From Luteibacter jiangsuensis (GTDB lineage: Bacteria; Pseudomonadota; Gammaproteobacteria; Xanthomonadales; Rhodanobacteraceae), in NCBI RefSeq assembly GCF_030812295.1, contig NZ_JAUSSK010000001.1, positions 682,001-746,000 of the forward strand: a stretch of 64,000 nucleotides of DNA, in the 5' to 3' direction. The stretch's first letter is position 1. Each line of letters begins with the position of its first letter. Below are positions 39,304 to 48,195 of the stretch, piece after piece. The position numbers were made by a program, and so were the translations under genes. Below the pieces are notes generated by a model, which saw only the letters and a program-made list of their open reading frames with translations, searched no databases and had not been told where the DNA came from.

Positions 39304-40334
39304 CCGACGGCACCGGCCACGTATTGGCCCTCAACACGGGCTCGTCGTCACTGAAGTATGGCTTGTACCGCGTGTCCGGCGAGACCTGCGAGGGCCTGCT
39401 GGCCGAACAGACGGAAATCCCGGACGGCGATGCCGATCCCGTGGCGGCGATCGTCGGCACCTTGACGCAACGCGGCCTTCCCAGGCCCGATGCCATTGGC
39501 CATCGCATCGTCCACGGCGGTCCGAACATTCGCGATCACGCGCGGATCGACGACGCGTTGATGGTGCATCTGGAAGAAGCGAAGGCGTTCGCGCCGCTGC
39601 ACGTACCGGCTGCCGTGGAGATGGTGAAGCTCGCTTCCCGCGCGTTTCCGGATGCACCGCAAGTGGCTTGTTTCGACACGGCGTTCCACGCTTCCATGCC
39701 GGCGGTGGCGAAGGCCCTGCCCTTGCCCGCCGACCTGCGTGAAGGCGGCATCGAGCGCTACGGTTTCCACGGCTTGTCGTACGAGTCGATCGTGCGCCAG
39801 CTGGGCGGGTCGATTCCGTCGCGTGTCGTCATCGCGCACCTGGGCAACGGCGCGAGCCTGTGTGCCGTGCGCGAAGGCAGGTCGGTCGATACGACGATGG
39901 GACTGACGCCGACGGGAGGCATCGTGATGGGGACGCGCCCGGGCGACCTGGACCCTGGCGTACTGCTCTATCTCATGCGCGAGCGTGGTTACGACGCGAA
40001 GCGGCTGGAGTTGCTCGTCGACCGGGAATCCGGATTGAAGGGGTTGTCCGGTGGCACGAGCGACATGCGCAAGCTGCATGCGATGGGCAACGCGGCGTCG
40101 AAACTGGCGCAGGACGTGTTCGTGCACGTGGCGCGCAAGCATGTCGCGGCGATGGCGGCTTCGCTTGGCGGCATCGACCTACTGGTGTTCACCGGGGGGA
40201 TCGGCGAGAACGATGGCGTGACGCGCGAGGCGATCGTGGCGGGGGTGCGCTGGATGGGTGGGTTCGAGGTGCGCGTCATGGCGACCGAGGAAGACGAGCA
40301 GATCGCGAGGCATACCTGGCGCCTCGCTTCGTAG
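39300..40334 (+). CDS. ackA: Acetate kinase
   Basis: The 344-residue enzyme converts acetyl phosphate and ADP to acetate and ATP. It has [14 protein letters not shown] at the start, [31 protein letters not shown]-site segments [43 protein letters not shown] and a C-terminal [14 protein letters not shown]. All the family motifs are present, so it is complete although shorter than the usual roughly 400 residues; the differences are in loops. It starts inside the xfp stop codon. No phosphotransacetylase gene is here, so acetyl phosphate probably comes from the phosphoketolase. Confidence 0.95.
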   Translation: MTDGTGHVLALNTGSSSLKYGLYRVSGETCEGLLAEQTEIPDGDADPVAAIVGTLTQRGLPRPDAIGHRIVHGGPNIRDHARIDDALMVHLEEAKAFAPLHVPAAVEMVKLASRAFPDAPQVACFDTAFHASMPAVAKALPLPADLREGGIERYGFHGLSYESIVRQLGGSIPSRVVIAHLGNGASLCAVREGRSVDTTMGLTPTGGIVMGTRPGDLDPGVLLYLMRERGYDAKRLELLVDRESGLKGLSGGTSDMRKLHAMGNAASKLAQDVFVHVARKHVAAMAASLGGIDLLVFTGGIGENDGVTREAIVAGVRWMGGFEVRVMATEEDEQIARHTWRLAS

Positions 40335-40565
40335 CCATCGCCGACAAGGTCGGCTCCCACCAGGCAAGGCACACCCTGTCTGCGGAGCATGGTTCCCATC
40401 GAGCAAGGCACACCCTGTCCAGCGGAGCGTGGCTTGGTGGGAGCCGACCCTGTCGGCGATGGCGGGAACCACCTAAGCAGCGACGTGTAGAAGCCGCTTG
40501 TGTGGGAGCCGCTTAAGCGGCGATCCGCGCAAAGCGCGGCCCGCCGCCCCAGCCCCCCAACACCG
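40335..40565. repeat. REP-like repeat cluster between ackA and fumarase
   Basis: The gap holds a forward copy at 40336-40362, an inverted copy at 40436-40462, and an arm of the GTGGGAGCCGC type at 40501-40524. Two near-identical pieces (GCAAGGCACACCCTGTC) lie between them. No gene is seen. Confidence 0.85.
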
Positions 40566-42083
40566 TCAAACAACCACCACCGGAATCTTCCCGATCTTCG
40601 ACCGCCACTCCTTCGGCCCCGTCTCATGCACCGACGTACCGGCGCTGTCGACCGCGACCGTCACCGGCATGTCCTTCACCTCGAATTCGTAGATCGCTTC
40701 CATGCCCAGGTCCTCGAAGGCCAGCACGCGCGAGGCCTTGATCGCCTTCGACACGAGATAGGCGGAGCCGCCCACGGCCATCAGGTACACCGCCTTGTTG
40801 TCGCGGATCGCCTCGATCGCCGCCGGGCCGCGCTCGGACTTGCCGACCATCCCCAGCAACCCCGTGGACTCCAGCATCTGCCGGGTGAACTTGTCCATGC
40901 GCGTGGCCGTGGTCGGGCCGGCGGGACCGACCACTTCATCGCGTACCGGATCGACCGGGCCGACGTAGTAGATGAAGCGGTTGGTGAAGTCCACCGGCAA
41001 CGTCTCGCCGCGGTTCAGCATGTCGATCATGCGCTTGTGCGCGGCATCGCGGCCGGTGAGCAGCTTGCCGTTGAGCAGGATGGTCTCGCCCGGCTTCCAG
41101 CCCTGCACTTCCTCGCGGGTGATCGTGTCGAGGTTCACCCGGCGCCCCTTGGAGGCGTCGTAGGTAAGCTTCGGCCAATCTTCCAGCGACGGCGGATCGA
41201 GCGCGACCGGGCCGGTGCCGTCGAGCACGAAGTGCGCATGGCGGGTGGCGGCGCAGTTGGGAATCATCGCCACCGGCAGGTTCGCCGCGTGGGTCGGGTA
41301 ATCCTTCACCTTGATGTCGAGCACGGTGGTGAGGCCGCCCAGGCCCTGCGCACCGATGCCCAGCGCATTGACCTTCTCGTACAATTCCAGGCGCAGTTCC
41401 TCGGCGCGATTGGACGGACCGCGAGCGATCAGGTCGACGATGTCGATCGGCTCCATCAGCGCCTCCTTCGCCAGCAGCATCGCCTTCTCTGCGGTGCCGC
41501 CGATACCGATGCCGAGCATGCCCGGCGGGCACCAGCCGGCACCCATCGTCGGCACGGTCTTGAGCACCCAGTCGACGATCGAGTCGGAAGGGTTGAGCAT
41601 GGCGAACTTGGATTTCGCTTCCGAGCCGCCACCCTTCGCGGCGACGATCACGTCCACCTTGTCACCGGGGACGATGGAGACGTTGACGACGGCCGGCGTG
41701 TTGTCGCGCGTGTTCATCCGCTTGCCCGCCGGATCGGCCAGCACCGAAGCGCGCAGCTTGTTGTCCGGATGGTTATAGGCGCGGCGCACGCCCTCGTTGA
41801 CCATGTCCTCGACGCCCATGGTGGCGTCGTCCCAGCGCACGTTCATGCCCACCTTGAGGAAGACGGTGACGATGCCGGTGTCCTGGCAGATCGGCCGGTG
41901 CCCTTCGGCGCACATGCGCGAGTTGATAAGGATCTGCGCGATGGCGTCCTTCGCCGCCGGGGATTCTTCTCGCTCATAGGCGGCCGAGAGGTTCCGGATG
42001 TAGTCCACCGGGTGGTAGTACGAAATGTACTGGAGGGCGTCGGCGACGCTGGTGATGAGGTCGTCCTGCTTGATCGAGGTCAT
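40566..42083 (-). CDS. fumA: Class I fumarate hydratase (iron-sulfur, aerobic/anaerobic type)
   Basis: This 505-residue enzyme interconverts fumarate and malate in the TCA cycle and carries a [4Fe-4S] cluster. The N-terminal part has NSRMCAEGHRPICQDTGIVTVF with two cysteines typical of the class I enzymes, followed by GGGSEAKSKFAML and GWCPPGMLGIGIGGTAEKAML (third cysteine), and the C-terminal part has LNGKLLTGRDAAHKRM and MDKFTRQMLESTGLLGMVGKSERGP. Length fits single-chain FumA/B. ATG 42083 gives the normal N-terminus. A class II enzyme gene is not in the window. Confidence 0.94.
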   Translation of the reverse strand: MTSIKQDDLITSVADALQYISYYHPVDYIRNLSAAYEREESPAAKDAIAQILINSRMCAEGHRPICQDTGIVTVFLKVGMNVRWDDATMGVEDMVNEGVRRAYNHPDNKLRASVLADPAGKRMNTRDNTPAVVNVSIVPGDKVDVIVAAKGGGSEAKSKFAMLNPSDSIVDWVLKTVPTMGAGWCPPGMLGIGIGGTAEKAMLLAKEALMEPIDIVDLIARGPSNRAEELRLELYEKVNALGIGAQGLGGLTTVLDIKVKDYPTHAANLPVAMIPNCAATRHAHFVLDGTGPVALDPPSLEDWPKLTYDASKGRRVNLDTITREEVQGWKPGETILLNGKLLTGRDAAHKRMIDMLNRGETLPVDFTNRFIYYVGPVDPVRDEVVGPAGPTTATRMDKFTRQMLESTGLLGMVGKSERGPAAIEAIRDNKAVYLMAVGGSAYLVSKAIKASRVLAFEDLGMEAIYEFEVKDMPVTVAVDSAGTSVHETGPKEWRSKIGKIPVVVV

Positions 42084-42201
42084 GGCGCTACGGCTGGCTC
42101 GCGAGGCTGGCAAAACAGCGATTTTAGCGCACCGGGCCGGTGTAAGGTGCCGGGGCACCGGCCGGTCTGTTCCAGGCACCCCCGAGAACCACGGAGTTCC
42201 C

Positions 42202-43176
42202 ATGCGCCACCCGTTCCGCATCGCCCTCTTCGCCTGCGCCCTCGCCGCCACCGCCCTGGGCGTCGCGCGGCCGGCCGTCGCCGCCCGGACCGCTCCCGAA
42301 TTCGCCGGCATCGCCACCTGGCAGAACTCCAAGCCGCTCACCATGCGCCAGCTTCGCGGCAAGGTGGTGTTGATCGATTTCTGGGCCTATTCCTGCATCA
42401 ACTGCCTGCGCACCCTGCCCCACGTCACGCGCTGGTACGACCAGTACAAGGACAAGGGCCTGGTGATCGTCGGCGTGCACTCGCCGGAGTTCCCGTTCGA
42501 GAAGCAGGAAGGCAACGTGCGCGATGCGATCAAGCGCTATGGCATCCGGTATCCGGTGGCCCAGGACAACGACCTGGAAACCTGGGATGCCTGGGACAAC
42601 CAGTACTGGCCGGCGGAATACCTGGTGGACCAGCGCGGCAATGTCGTCGCCCACCACTTCGGCGAGGGCAACTACATGGAGATGGAGAACGCCACCCGCA
42701 CCTTGCTCGGCCTGCCACGCCTGACGGACGAAAAGGCTGCCGGAAGTGACAAGGACGCCCCGGATTTCAACCAGTTGGGTTCGCCGGAGATGTACTTCGG
42801 CAGCGACCGCAGCAAGAACAGCGCGAGCCCGGAAGGCTCGGACAAGGGCACGCGCGACTTCACGGCGCCGTCGAGGCTGGAACTCAACCAGTTCGCCCTG
42901 GTGGGTCGCTGGGAGATCGGCCGCGACAACGCCAGCCTGGTCGGCGCCCGTGGCGAGATCCGCCTGCACTTCAAGGCGAAGAAGGTGCACATGGTGGCCA
43001 GCGCGAACGACCCGGTGACCGTGGAGGTGCTGGTCGACGGCAAGCCACAGGCGCCGGTGACGATCCAGGCGTCACAGTTGTACACGTTGTACAGCGCGGC
43101 GGACTACAAGGATCACGTGCTGACGATTCGCATCCCCAAGGCCAATTTCCACGCGTTTACCTTCACCTTCGGGTAG
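42202..43176 (+). CDS. Exported thioredoxin-like protein with C-terminal beta domain (DipZ-like)
   Basis: The 324-residue protein has a signal peptide (MRHPFRIALFACALAATALG, cleavage near AVAA). A thioredoxin-like domain of the redoxin/AhpC-TSA type follows, with an active CINC pair in FWAYSCINCLRTLPHVTRW and a VIVGVHSPEFPFEKQ strand. The C-terminal part (about residues 205-324) is a beta domain like that after the thioredoxin domain of DipZ-type proteins, with GRWEIGRDNASLVGARGEIRLHF. It probably handles thiol redox reactions in the periplasm. ATG 42202 has CGGAG upstream. No ccm genes are nearby, so a cytochrome role is not indicated. Confidence 0.9.
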   Translation: MRHPFRIALFACALAATALGVARPAVAARTAPEFAGIATWQNSKPLTMRQLRGKVVLIDFWAYSCINCLRTLPHVTRWYDQYKDKGLVIVGVHSPEFPFEKQEGNVRDAIKRYGIRYPVAQDNDLETWDAWDNQYWPAEYLVDQRGNVVAHHFGEGNYMEMENATRTLLGLPRLTDEKAAGSDKDAPDFNQLGSPEMYFGSDRSKNSASPEGSDKGTRDFTAPSRLELNQFALVGRWEIGRDNASLVGARGEIRLHFKAKKVHMVASANDPVTVEVLVDGKPQAPVTIQASQLYTLYSAADYKDHVLTIRIPKANFHAFTFTFG

Positions 43177-43178
43177 GG

Positions 43179-43198
43179 CATCGCCGACAGGGTCGGCG
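43179..43198. repeat. Truncated REP-like copy
   Basis: CATCGCCGACAGGGTCGGCG is a partial copy of the dispersed repeat, lacking the CTCCCACC part; it abuts the 24-base palindrome. Confidence 0.7.
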
Positions 43199-43221
43199 AA
43201 ACACTCTTGCAAGAGTGTTTC
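43198..43221. promoter_or_regulatory. Perfect 24-base palindrome upstream of the PadR-type regulator gene
   Basis: GAAACACTCTTG followed by its exact reverse complement forms a loop-free palindrome. It lies between the thioredoxin-like gene and the regulator promoter region and could be an operator for a dimeric regulator or a bidirectional terminator-like hairpin; the T-run after it (TTTC) is weak. Confidence 0.6.
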
Positions 43222-43225
43222 TTAA

Positions 43226-43258
43226 GATATATCGTACGACCACTACGTACGATATATC
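43226..43258. promoter_or_regulatory. 13-base perfect inverted repeat, probable operator of the regulator gene
   Basis: GATATATCGTACG (43226-43238) and CGTACGATATATC (43246-43258) are exact reverse complements with a seven-base spacer, ending 11 bases before the regulator's ATG at 43270. This is the position and form expected of an autoregulatory PadR operator. Confidence 0.75.
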
Positions 43259-43269
43259 GGAGTACACCC

Positions 43270-43878
43270 ATGCACCTTTTCCACCATGCCCGGCATCGTT
43301 TCCACGAGCACATGGCTGCCATCGGACGCGGCGGCGCTGGCCGTTTTGGCGGCGGCCCCTTCGGTTTCGACGACCGTGACGGCATGCGCGGCGGTCGCGG
43401 CGGCGGGCGCTTCGGCGGTCGGATGTTCGGCACCGGCGACCTGCGCCTGCTCCTGCTCGCCCTGATCGAGGAACAGCCCCGCCACGGCTACGAACTGATC
43501 CGCACCATCGAGGAAATGTTCGACGGCCAGTACAGCCCGAGCCCGGGTGCGATCTACCCGACTCTCACCATGCTCGAAGAATTGGGCTACGCCCGCGTCG
43601 AAGCCGAGACCGGCGGCAAGAAGCTCTACGCCATCACCGACGTCGGCCGCGCCTTCCTCGCCGAGAACCGCGACAGCCTGGACGCCCTCACCGAACGTCT
43701 GCAGGTGATGTCCCGGCACATGCGCCGGATGACCGTGCCCAATCCCGTGCGCGAAGCCATGCATGTGCTCAAGCACCAGCTGATGAACCATCACAAGGCC
43801 TGGGACGACGCCGAGATGAAACGTGTCGCCAAGCTGATCGAAGCCGCCGCGAAGGCGGTCGCGGAGCGCCAGGGATGA
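43270..43878 (+). CDS. PadR-family metal-responsive regulator (YqjI/NfeR-like)
   Basis: This 202-residue protein has a histidine-rich start (MHLFHHARHRFHEH), a Gly/Arg-rich linker (about 18-55), and a PadR winged-helix domain (LRLLLLALIEEQPRHGYELIRTIEEMF, then SPGAIYPTLTMLEELGYARVE), ending in helices for dimerisation. The layout matches E. coli YqjI (NfeR), whose metal-binding N-terminus senses nickel or iron and which represses the neighbouring ferric reductase gene yqjH (nfeF). Here the reductase gene follows with a four-base overlap rather than diverging. The inverted repeat at 43226-43258 is its likely operator. The protein assignment is by pattern; metal specificity is inferred. Confidence 0.88.
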   Translation: MHLFHHARHRFHEHMAAIGRGGAGRFGGGPFGFDDRDGMRGGRGGGRFGGRMFGTGDLRLLLLALIEEQPRHGYELIRTIEEMFDGQYSPSPGAIYPTLTMLEELGYARVEAETGGKKLYAITDVGRAFLAENRDSLDALTERLQVMSRHMRRMTVPNPVREAMHVLKHQLMNHHKAWDDAEMKRVAKLIEAAAKAVAERQG

Positions 43879-44627
43879 GCGAACGCCATGCGATCACGCG
43901 CGTGCGCCACGCGCTGACGATGCGTCGGCTCGACGTGGTCCATGTGCGGCGCCTCACGCCGCACATGGTTCGCGTGACGCTTGCCGGCAAGGACCTGGAA
44001 GGCTTCGTGTCCGCGTCGCCGGACGACCACGTGAAACTGTTCTTCCCGGTCGCCGACGGGTCGATCAATCCGCCGGCGTTCGGCCCCGACGGCCCGGTCT
44101 ACCCTGAAGGCGTCGAGCCTTCGCCCGCTCGCGACTACACGCCACGCCGCTACGACGCCACGCGCAACGAACTCGACATCGATTTCGTCCTGCATGGCGA
44201 AGGCCCGGCATCCACCTGGGCGGAAAACGTCAAGCTGGGCGATACCCTCGGCGTCGGCGGCCCGCGCGGCTCGATGATCGTACCGGATGACTTCGACCAC
44301 TACGTGCTCGTCGGCGATGCGACCGCCCTGCCCGCGATCGGCCGGTGGCTGGAAGAAATGCCCGCGGCCACCCCGGTGACGGTGCTGGCCGAGATCGCCT
44401 CGAACGAAGAACGCCAGGCACTGAGGCGCGACGTCCGATGGTTCGTCGCGGGCGAATCACCCAGCCTCGACGACGCGCTGGCCGCGTTGCCGATTCCCGC
44501 GGGCGATACCTTCTGGTGGGTCGCGACGGAGTCGAAGCGCGCCCGCGCGCTGCGTGCCTTGCTGGTCGAGGAGCGGCGCATCGACAAGGAATGGGTCAAG
44601 GCCACTGGCTACTGGCAGGCCGATTGA
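43875..44627 (+). CDS. Siderophore-interacting FAD-dependent ferric reductase (YqjH/NfeF-like)
   Basis: The 250-residue flavoprotein has the siderophore-interacting protein layout. An FAD-binding domain (about residues 15-140) carries DYTPRRYDATRNELDIDFVLHGEGPASTW, and an NAD(P)H-binding C-terminal domain carries DHYVLVGDATALPAIGRWLEEMPA and FWWVATESKRARALRALL. Such proteins reduce ferric siderophores in the cytoplasm to release iron. It overlaps the PadR gene by four bases and should be controlled by it. The pairing matches the yqjI/yqjH module of enterobacteria. Confidence 0.9.
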   Translation: MSERHAITRVRHALTMRRLDVVHVRRLTPHMVRVTLAGKDLEGFVSASPDDHVKLFFPVADGSINPPAFGPDGPVYPEGVEPSPARDYTPRRYDATRNELDIDFVLHGEGPASTWAENVKLGDTLGVGGPRGSMIVPDDFDHYVLVGDATALPAIGRWLEEMPAATPVTVLAEIASNEERQALRRDVRWFVAGESPSLDDALAALPIPAGDTFWWVATESKRARALRALLVEERRIDKEWVKATGYWQAD

Positions 44628-44743
44628 TCCCGCGGATGTACTCACGCCAGCTCCACCTCGCTTAACCTTCACCTCCCAAGAACACATAACCTTGGCGGGC
44701 TTCAGGTTAACTCTGGGCCCGTTGCAGGAGCGGAGGCGGCACG

Positions 44744-46909
44744 ATGCGGCGAGGCAGGAAAATACTGGCGTGGGTACTCGGGATACTGATCCTGCTCATC
44801 GTGGCGATCGTGTTGTTCGTCGCGTTCTTCGACTGGAACCGGTTGAAGCCCCCCATCAACGAGAAGGTCTCCGAGGCGATCGGCCGCCCTTTCGCGATCA
44901 ACGGCGACCTGTCCGCCCACTGGTCGCGCGAGCCGGGTGAAGACGGGCTCGTGGGGCTCGTCCCCTGGCCGCATTTCACGGCGCGCGACATCACCGTGGC
45001 CAATCCGGACTGGGCGAAGTCGAAGCAGTTCGCCACGCTGGCCACGCTGGATTTCCGCCTTTCACCCTTCCCGCTCATCGCCCACCGCATCGTCGTGCCG
45101 GAGATACGCCTCGGCCAGCCGCAGATCGCCCTGGAGCGCGTGAAGAACGGCAACAACACGTGGACCTTCAAGCTCCCCGAAAGCAGCGGTCCCTCGGAAT
45201 GGCAGCTCGAACTCAATGCCATCGCCTTCGACAAGGGCCACATCGACTTCTCCGACGCGACGAACCAGATCGTCATGGGCATCGACGTGACGCCGCTCGG
45301 CAAGGGCATCCCGTTCGACGAGATCATGGCGCAACAGGAAAAGGATTCGCGCGCGCAGGCCAACAAGATCACCGGGGCCAGCGCCCGGACGATGGCGAAG
45401 AGCGATGCCGACGAAAAGGACCGGCAGGACGAGACGAAGAAGAAGCAGGTCTACTACTTCGCCTGGGACGCCAAGGGCACGTACAAGAAGTCGACCGTGG
45501 CGGCCAAGGCACGCACCGGTGGGGTGCTGGCGCTGCGGGATGCCAACCGGCCCTTCCCCGTGCAGGCCGATGCACGCTTCGGCGACACGCGCATCGCCTT
45601 CGTGGGCACGCTCACCGATCCGCTGAACATGGGCGCGCTCGACGTGCGCCTGTGGTTCTCCGGCACAAGCATGTCACACCTCTACGATCTCACCGGCGTG
45701 GCCCTGCCGGATACCCCGCCGTTCGCCACCGAAGGCCACCTCAAGGCCAACCTGAAGAAGGGCGCGAGCGTCTACACCTACGAGAACTTCACCGGCCGCG
45801 TGGGCGGCAGCGATCTCGGCGGTAGCCTCGTCTTCGATACCGGCGGCCAGCGCCCGAGCCTCACCGGCAAGCTGAAGTCCAACCAGTTGCTCTTCAGCGA
45901 CCTGGCACCGCTGATCGGTGGCGGCTCCAACGAGGAAAAGGCGCAACGCGGCGATTCGATGAAGCAACCGGCGGACAAGGTGTTGCCCGTGGAGCCGTTC
46001 AAGACGGACCGCTGGAACGCGATGGACGCCGATGTGCAGTTCACCGGCGTGAAGATCGTCCATGGCGAACGCCTGCCGATCGACAACCTCTCGACCCACC
46101 TGGTGCTGAAGGACTCCGTGCTGGTCCTCGACCCGCTGAAGTTCGGCGTCGCCGGTGGCACCGTGGGCAGCAACATCCGCCTGGACGGCACGAAGACACC
46201 CATGAGGGGCGGCTTCAACCTCGGCGCGCGCCACCTCAAGCTGAAGGAACTCTTCCCCACCTTCGCGCCGATGCAGACGAGCTTCGGCGAAATGAACGGC
46301 GACGCCTCCCTCACCGCCACCGGCAACTCGCCGGCCGCCTTGCTGGGCAGTTCGAACGGCGAGGTGAAGCTGCTTATCAACGACGGCGCCATCAGCAGTT
46401 CGCTGCTGGAACTGGCGGGGTTGAATGTCGGCAGCTACGCGGTCAACAGGTTGTTCGGCGACGAGGTGGTGAAGATCAACTGCATGGCCGCCGACCTGGT
46501 CTCGACCAACGGCGTGATGGAGTCGCGGTTGTTCGCCTTCGACACCGAGAAGGCGCTGATCAACGTCACCGGCGACATCGATTTCCGCGAAGAGAAGCTC
46601 AACCTCGATATCGTGCCGCATACGAAGGGCTTCCGGCTGTTCTCGCTGCGCTCGCCCTTGTACGTGCACGGCACGTTCAAGGATCCCGCGCCGGGCGTGC
46701 ATGCCGGTCCGTTGATCCTGCGCGGCGGTGGCGCGGTGGCGCTGGCGGTGTTCGCCGCACCGGTCGCGGCGCTCGCCGCCCTGGTGGTTCCGGAAAGCGG
46801 CAAGGCGGATGCGACGCAATGCAAGCCGCTGCTGGACGACCTGCGCAAGAATCCACCGAAGGCTCCGCCGGCAGGGAAGGCGCCGCCAGCGGGGAAGGCG
46901 CGCGGCTGA
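44744..46909 (+). CDS. AsmA-family protein
   Basis: The 721-residue protein has one N-terminal membrane helix (GRKILAWVLGILILLIVAIVLFVAFFDW) followed by a large periplasmic region with the AsmA fold. Marks are NRLKPPINEKVSEAIGRPFAINGDL, a first conserved domain up to about residue 170, a charged Lys/Asp/Glu-rich helix region (about 190-230), and the C-terminal AsmA repeat region with GGTVGSNIRLDG, SLTATGNSPAALLGSSNGEVKLLINDG and EEKLNLDIVPHTKGF. Such proteins are thought to help lipid movement to the outer membrane. AGGAG lies upstream of the ATG. The C-terminus is low complexity (Pro/Ala/Lys). Confidence 0.92.
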   Translation: MRRGRKILAWVLGILILLIVAIVLFVAFFDWNRLKPPINEKVSEAIGRPFAINGDLSAHWSREPGEDGLVGLVPWPHFTARDITVANPDWAKSKQFATLATLDFRLSPFPLIAHRIVVPEIRLGQPQIALERVKNGNNTWTFKLPESSGPSEWQLELNAIAFDKGHIDFSDATNQIVMGIDVTPLGKGIPFDEIMAQQEKDSRAQANKITGASARTMAKSDADEKDRQDETKKKQVYYFAWDAKGTYKKSTVAAKARTGGVLALRDANRPFPVQADARFGDTRIAFVGTLTDPLNMGALDVRLWFSGTSMSHLYDLTGVALPDTPPFATEGHLKANLKKGASVYTYENFTGRVGGSDLGGSLVFDTGGQRPSLTGKLKSNQLLFSDLAPLIGGGSNEEKAQRGDSMKQPADKVLPVEPFKTDRWNAMDADVQFTGVKIVHGERLPIDNLSTHLVLKDSVLVLDPLKFGVAGGTVGSNIRLDGTKTPMRGGFNLGARHLKLKELFPTFAPMQTSFGEMNGDASLTATGNSPAALLGSSNGEVKLLINDGAISSSLLELAGLNVGSYAVNRLFGDEVVKINCMAADLVSTNGVMESRLFAFDTEKALINVTGDIDFREEKLNLDIVPHTKGFRLFSLRSPLYVHGTFKDPAPGVHAGPLILRGGGAVALAVFAAPVAALAALVVPESGKADATQCKPLLDDLRKNPPKAPPAGKAPPAGKARG

Positions 46910-46933
46910 TCTGGCGCCGCCGCCGCGAGCACC

Positions 46934-47020
46934 CATCGCCGACAAGGTCGGCTCCCACCAAAGAGCGGCCAGCTCGGTGGGAGTGGCAAGCTCCGGTGGG
47001 AGCCGACCCTGTCGGCGATG
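46934..47020. repeat. Facing pair of REP-like elements between AsmA and DMT exporter genes
   Basis: The forward copy (46934-46960, CATCGCCGACAAGGTCGGCT then CCCACCA) and the inverted copy (46995-47020) face one another with a short spacer containing a related GGTGGGAGTGG piece, as in paired REP elements. Confidence 0.85.
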
Positions 47021-47076
47021 CTCTTGCCGGGTGCCAGCTCCTACAAAACATCCCCGCCTTCGGGCAAGCTGTGCCG

Positions 47077-47973
47077 ATGTCTCCCTCACGCAAAGCCCAC
47101 CTGCAGATCCACTTCTGCGTCCTGCTCTGGGGCTTTACCGCCATCCTCGGTAAGTTGATCACGCTGCCAGCGCTGCCACTGGTGTGGTGGCGCATGCTGC
47201 TGGTGTCGGGCACCCTGCTCTGCGTGCCCAGGGTCTGGCGCGAATTGCGCGCGATGCCACCACGCCTGCTGTTGTCCTATGCGGGTGTCGGCGTGATCGT
47301 GGCGCTGCACTGGCTCACCTTCTACGGGGCCATCAAGCTCGCCAACGCATCGGTCGCCGCCACTTGCATCGCCCTGTGCCCGATATTCCTCGCGATCGTC
47401 GAACCCTGGGTGGCGGGGCGCCGTTTCGATCCACGCGAATTGCTGATCGGCGCGGCGGTGGTGCCAGGCGTGGCGCTCGTGGCCGGCGGATTGCCTGGCG
47501 ACATGCGCCTGGGCCTCGCCGTCGGCGTACTCTCCGCACTGTTCGTGGCCTTCTTCAGCGCGCTGAACAAGCGCCTGGTCGAGCGGGCTGACGCGTTGAC
47601 GGTGACCTGTGTGGAACTCGGCACCGGCACGCTCTTCCTCACCGCGCTCGCCCCCTTCCTCGCCTCGCCCGCGTTCGTCCTGCCCGATGCGCACGACGGC
47701 GCACTGATGCTCGTGCTCGCCTATGGTTGCACGCTGTTGCCCTTCGCACTGGCGCTCGCCGCGCTACGGCATCTCTCCGCGTTCGCGACGCAAATGGTGA
47801 CGAACCTGGAGCCGGTGTACGCCATCGTCCTGGCGATTCCGCTCCTGGGCGAGCAGCGCGAACTGGGCTGGACGTTCTACGCCGGCGTGGCGGTCATCCT
47901 GGCCGCCGTGTTCGCGCATCCCTGGCTGCATCGTGGGGAAAAGGCGGAAGCGGCGGACCTCGTGACACCGTGA
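47077..47973 (+). CDS. EamA/DMT-family exporter
   Basis: The 298-residue protein has ten predicted membrane helices in two EamA repeats (first starts FCVLLWGFTAILGKLI, second near LALGVLSALFVAFFSALNKRL). The typical N-LEPVYAIVLAIPLLGE motif lies near helix 9. DMT members export amino acids or metabolites; the substrate here is unknown. ATG 47077 is chosen because the frame before it overlaps the AsmA gene and repeat DNA; GTG 47071 is a close alternative. No neighbour suggests its role. Confidence 0.88.
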   Translation: MSPSRKAHLQIHFCVLLWGFTAILGKLITLPALPLVWWRMLLVSGTLLCVPRVWRELRAMPPRLLLSYAGVGVIVALHWLTFYGAIKLANASVAATCIALCPIFLAIVEPWVAGRRFDPRELLIGAAVVPGVALVAGGLPGDMRLGLAVGVLSALFVAFFSALNKRLVERADALTVTCVELGTGTLFLTALAPFLASPAFVLPDAHDGALMLVLAYGCTLLPFALALAALRHLSAFATQMVTNLEPVYAIVLAIPLLGEQRELGWTFYAGVAVILAAVFAHPWLHRGEKAEAADLVTP

Positions 47974-48008
47974 CGCGCCCGCATAAACCCCGGGCCCGCT
48001 GCCGCGGA

Positions 48009-48032
48009 ATCGCCGACAAAGTCGGCTCCCAC
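48009..48032. repeat. REP-like repeat
   Basis: ATCGCCGACAAAGTCGGCTC then CCAC lies between the DMT exporter gene and the 2OG-Fe(II) oxygenase gene, preceded by CCCGCTGCCGCGG, which also flanks the copy near 31780. Confidence 0.8.
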
Positions 48033-48053
48033 GGCGACTAGCTCACCATGCTT

Positions 48054-48176
48054 TCAGGCGCGGCCGCGGGCGCGCACGGTGCGCTGGCGGCGGGTGCGTT
48101 GGGCCACCGAGCGCACGGCGGATTTTTTACGGGGCGACGAGCGCTTGGCTCGCGAAGGCGGGCGTGAGGGTGTCAC
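48054..48176 (-). CDS. Possible 40-residue basic peptide
   Basis: A minus-strand frame from GTG 48176 to TGA 48054-48056 encodes 40 residues, very rich in Arg, Lys and Ser (AKRSSPRKKSAVRSVAQRTR near the middle). GGAG lies seven bases upstream. Its composition is like nucleic-acid-binding tails, but it is too short to place in a family, and high-GC DNA gives arginine-rich frames by chance. It lies downstream of the 2OG-Fe(II) oxygenase on the same strand. Confidence 0.3.
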   Translation of the reverse strand: MTPSRPPSRAKRSSPRKKSAVRSVAQRTRRQRTVRARGRA

Positions 48177-48195
48177 TGGTAACTCCGGAAACGGA

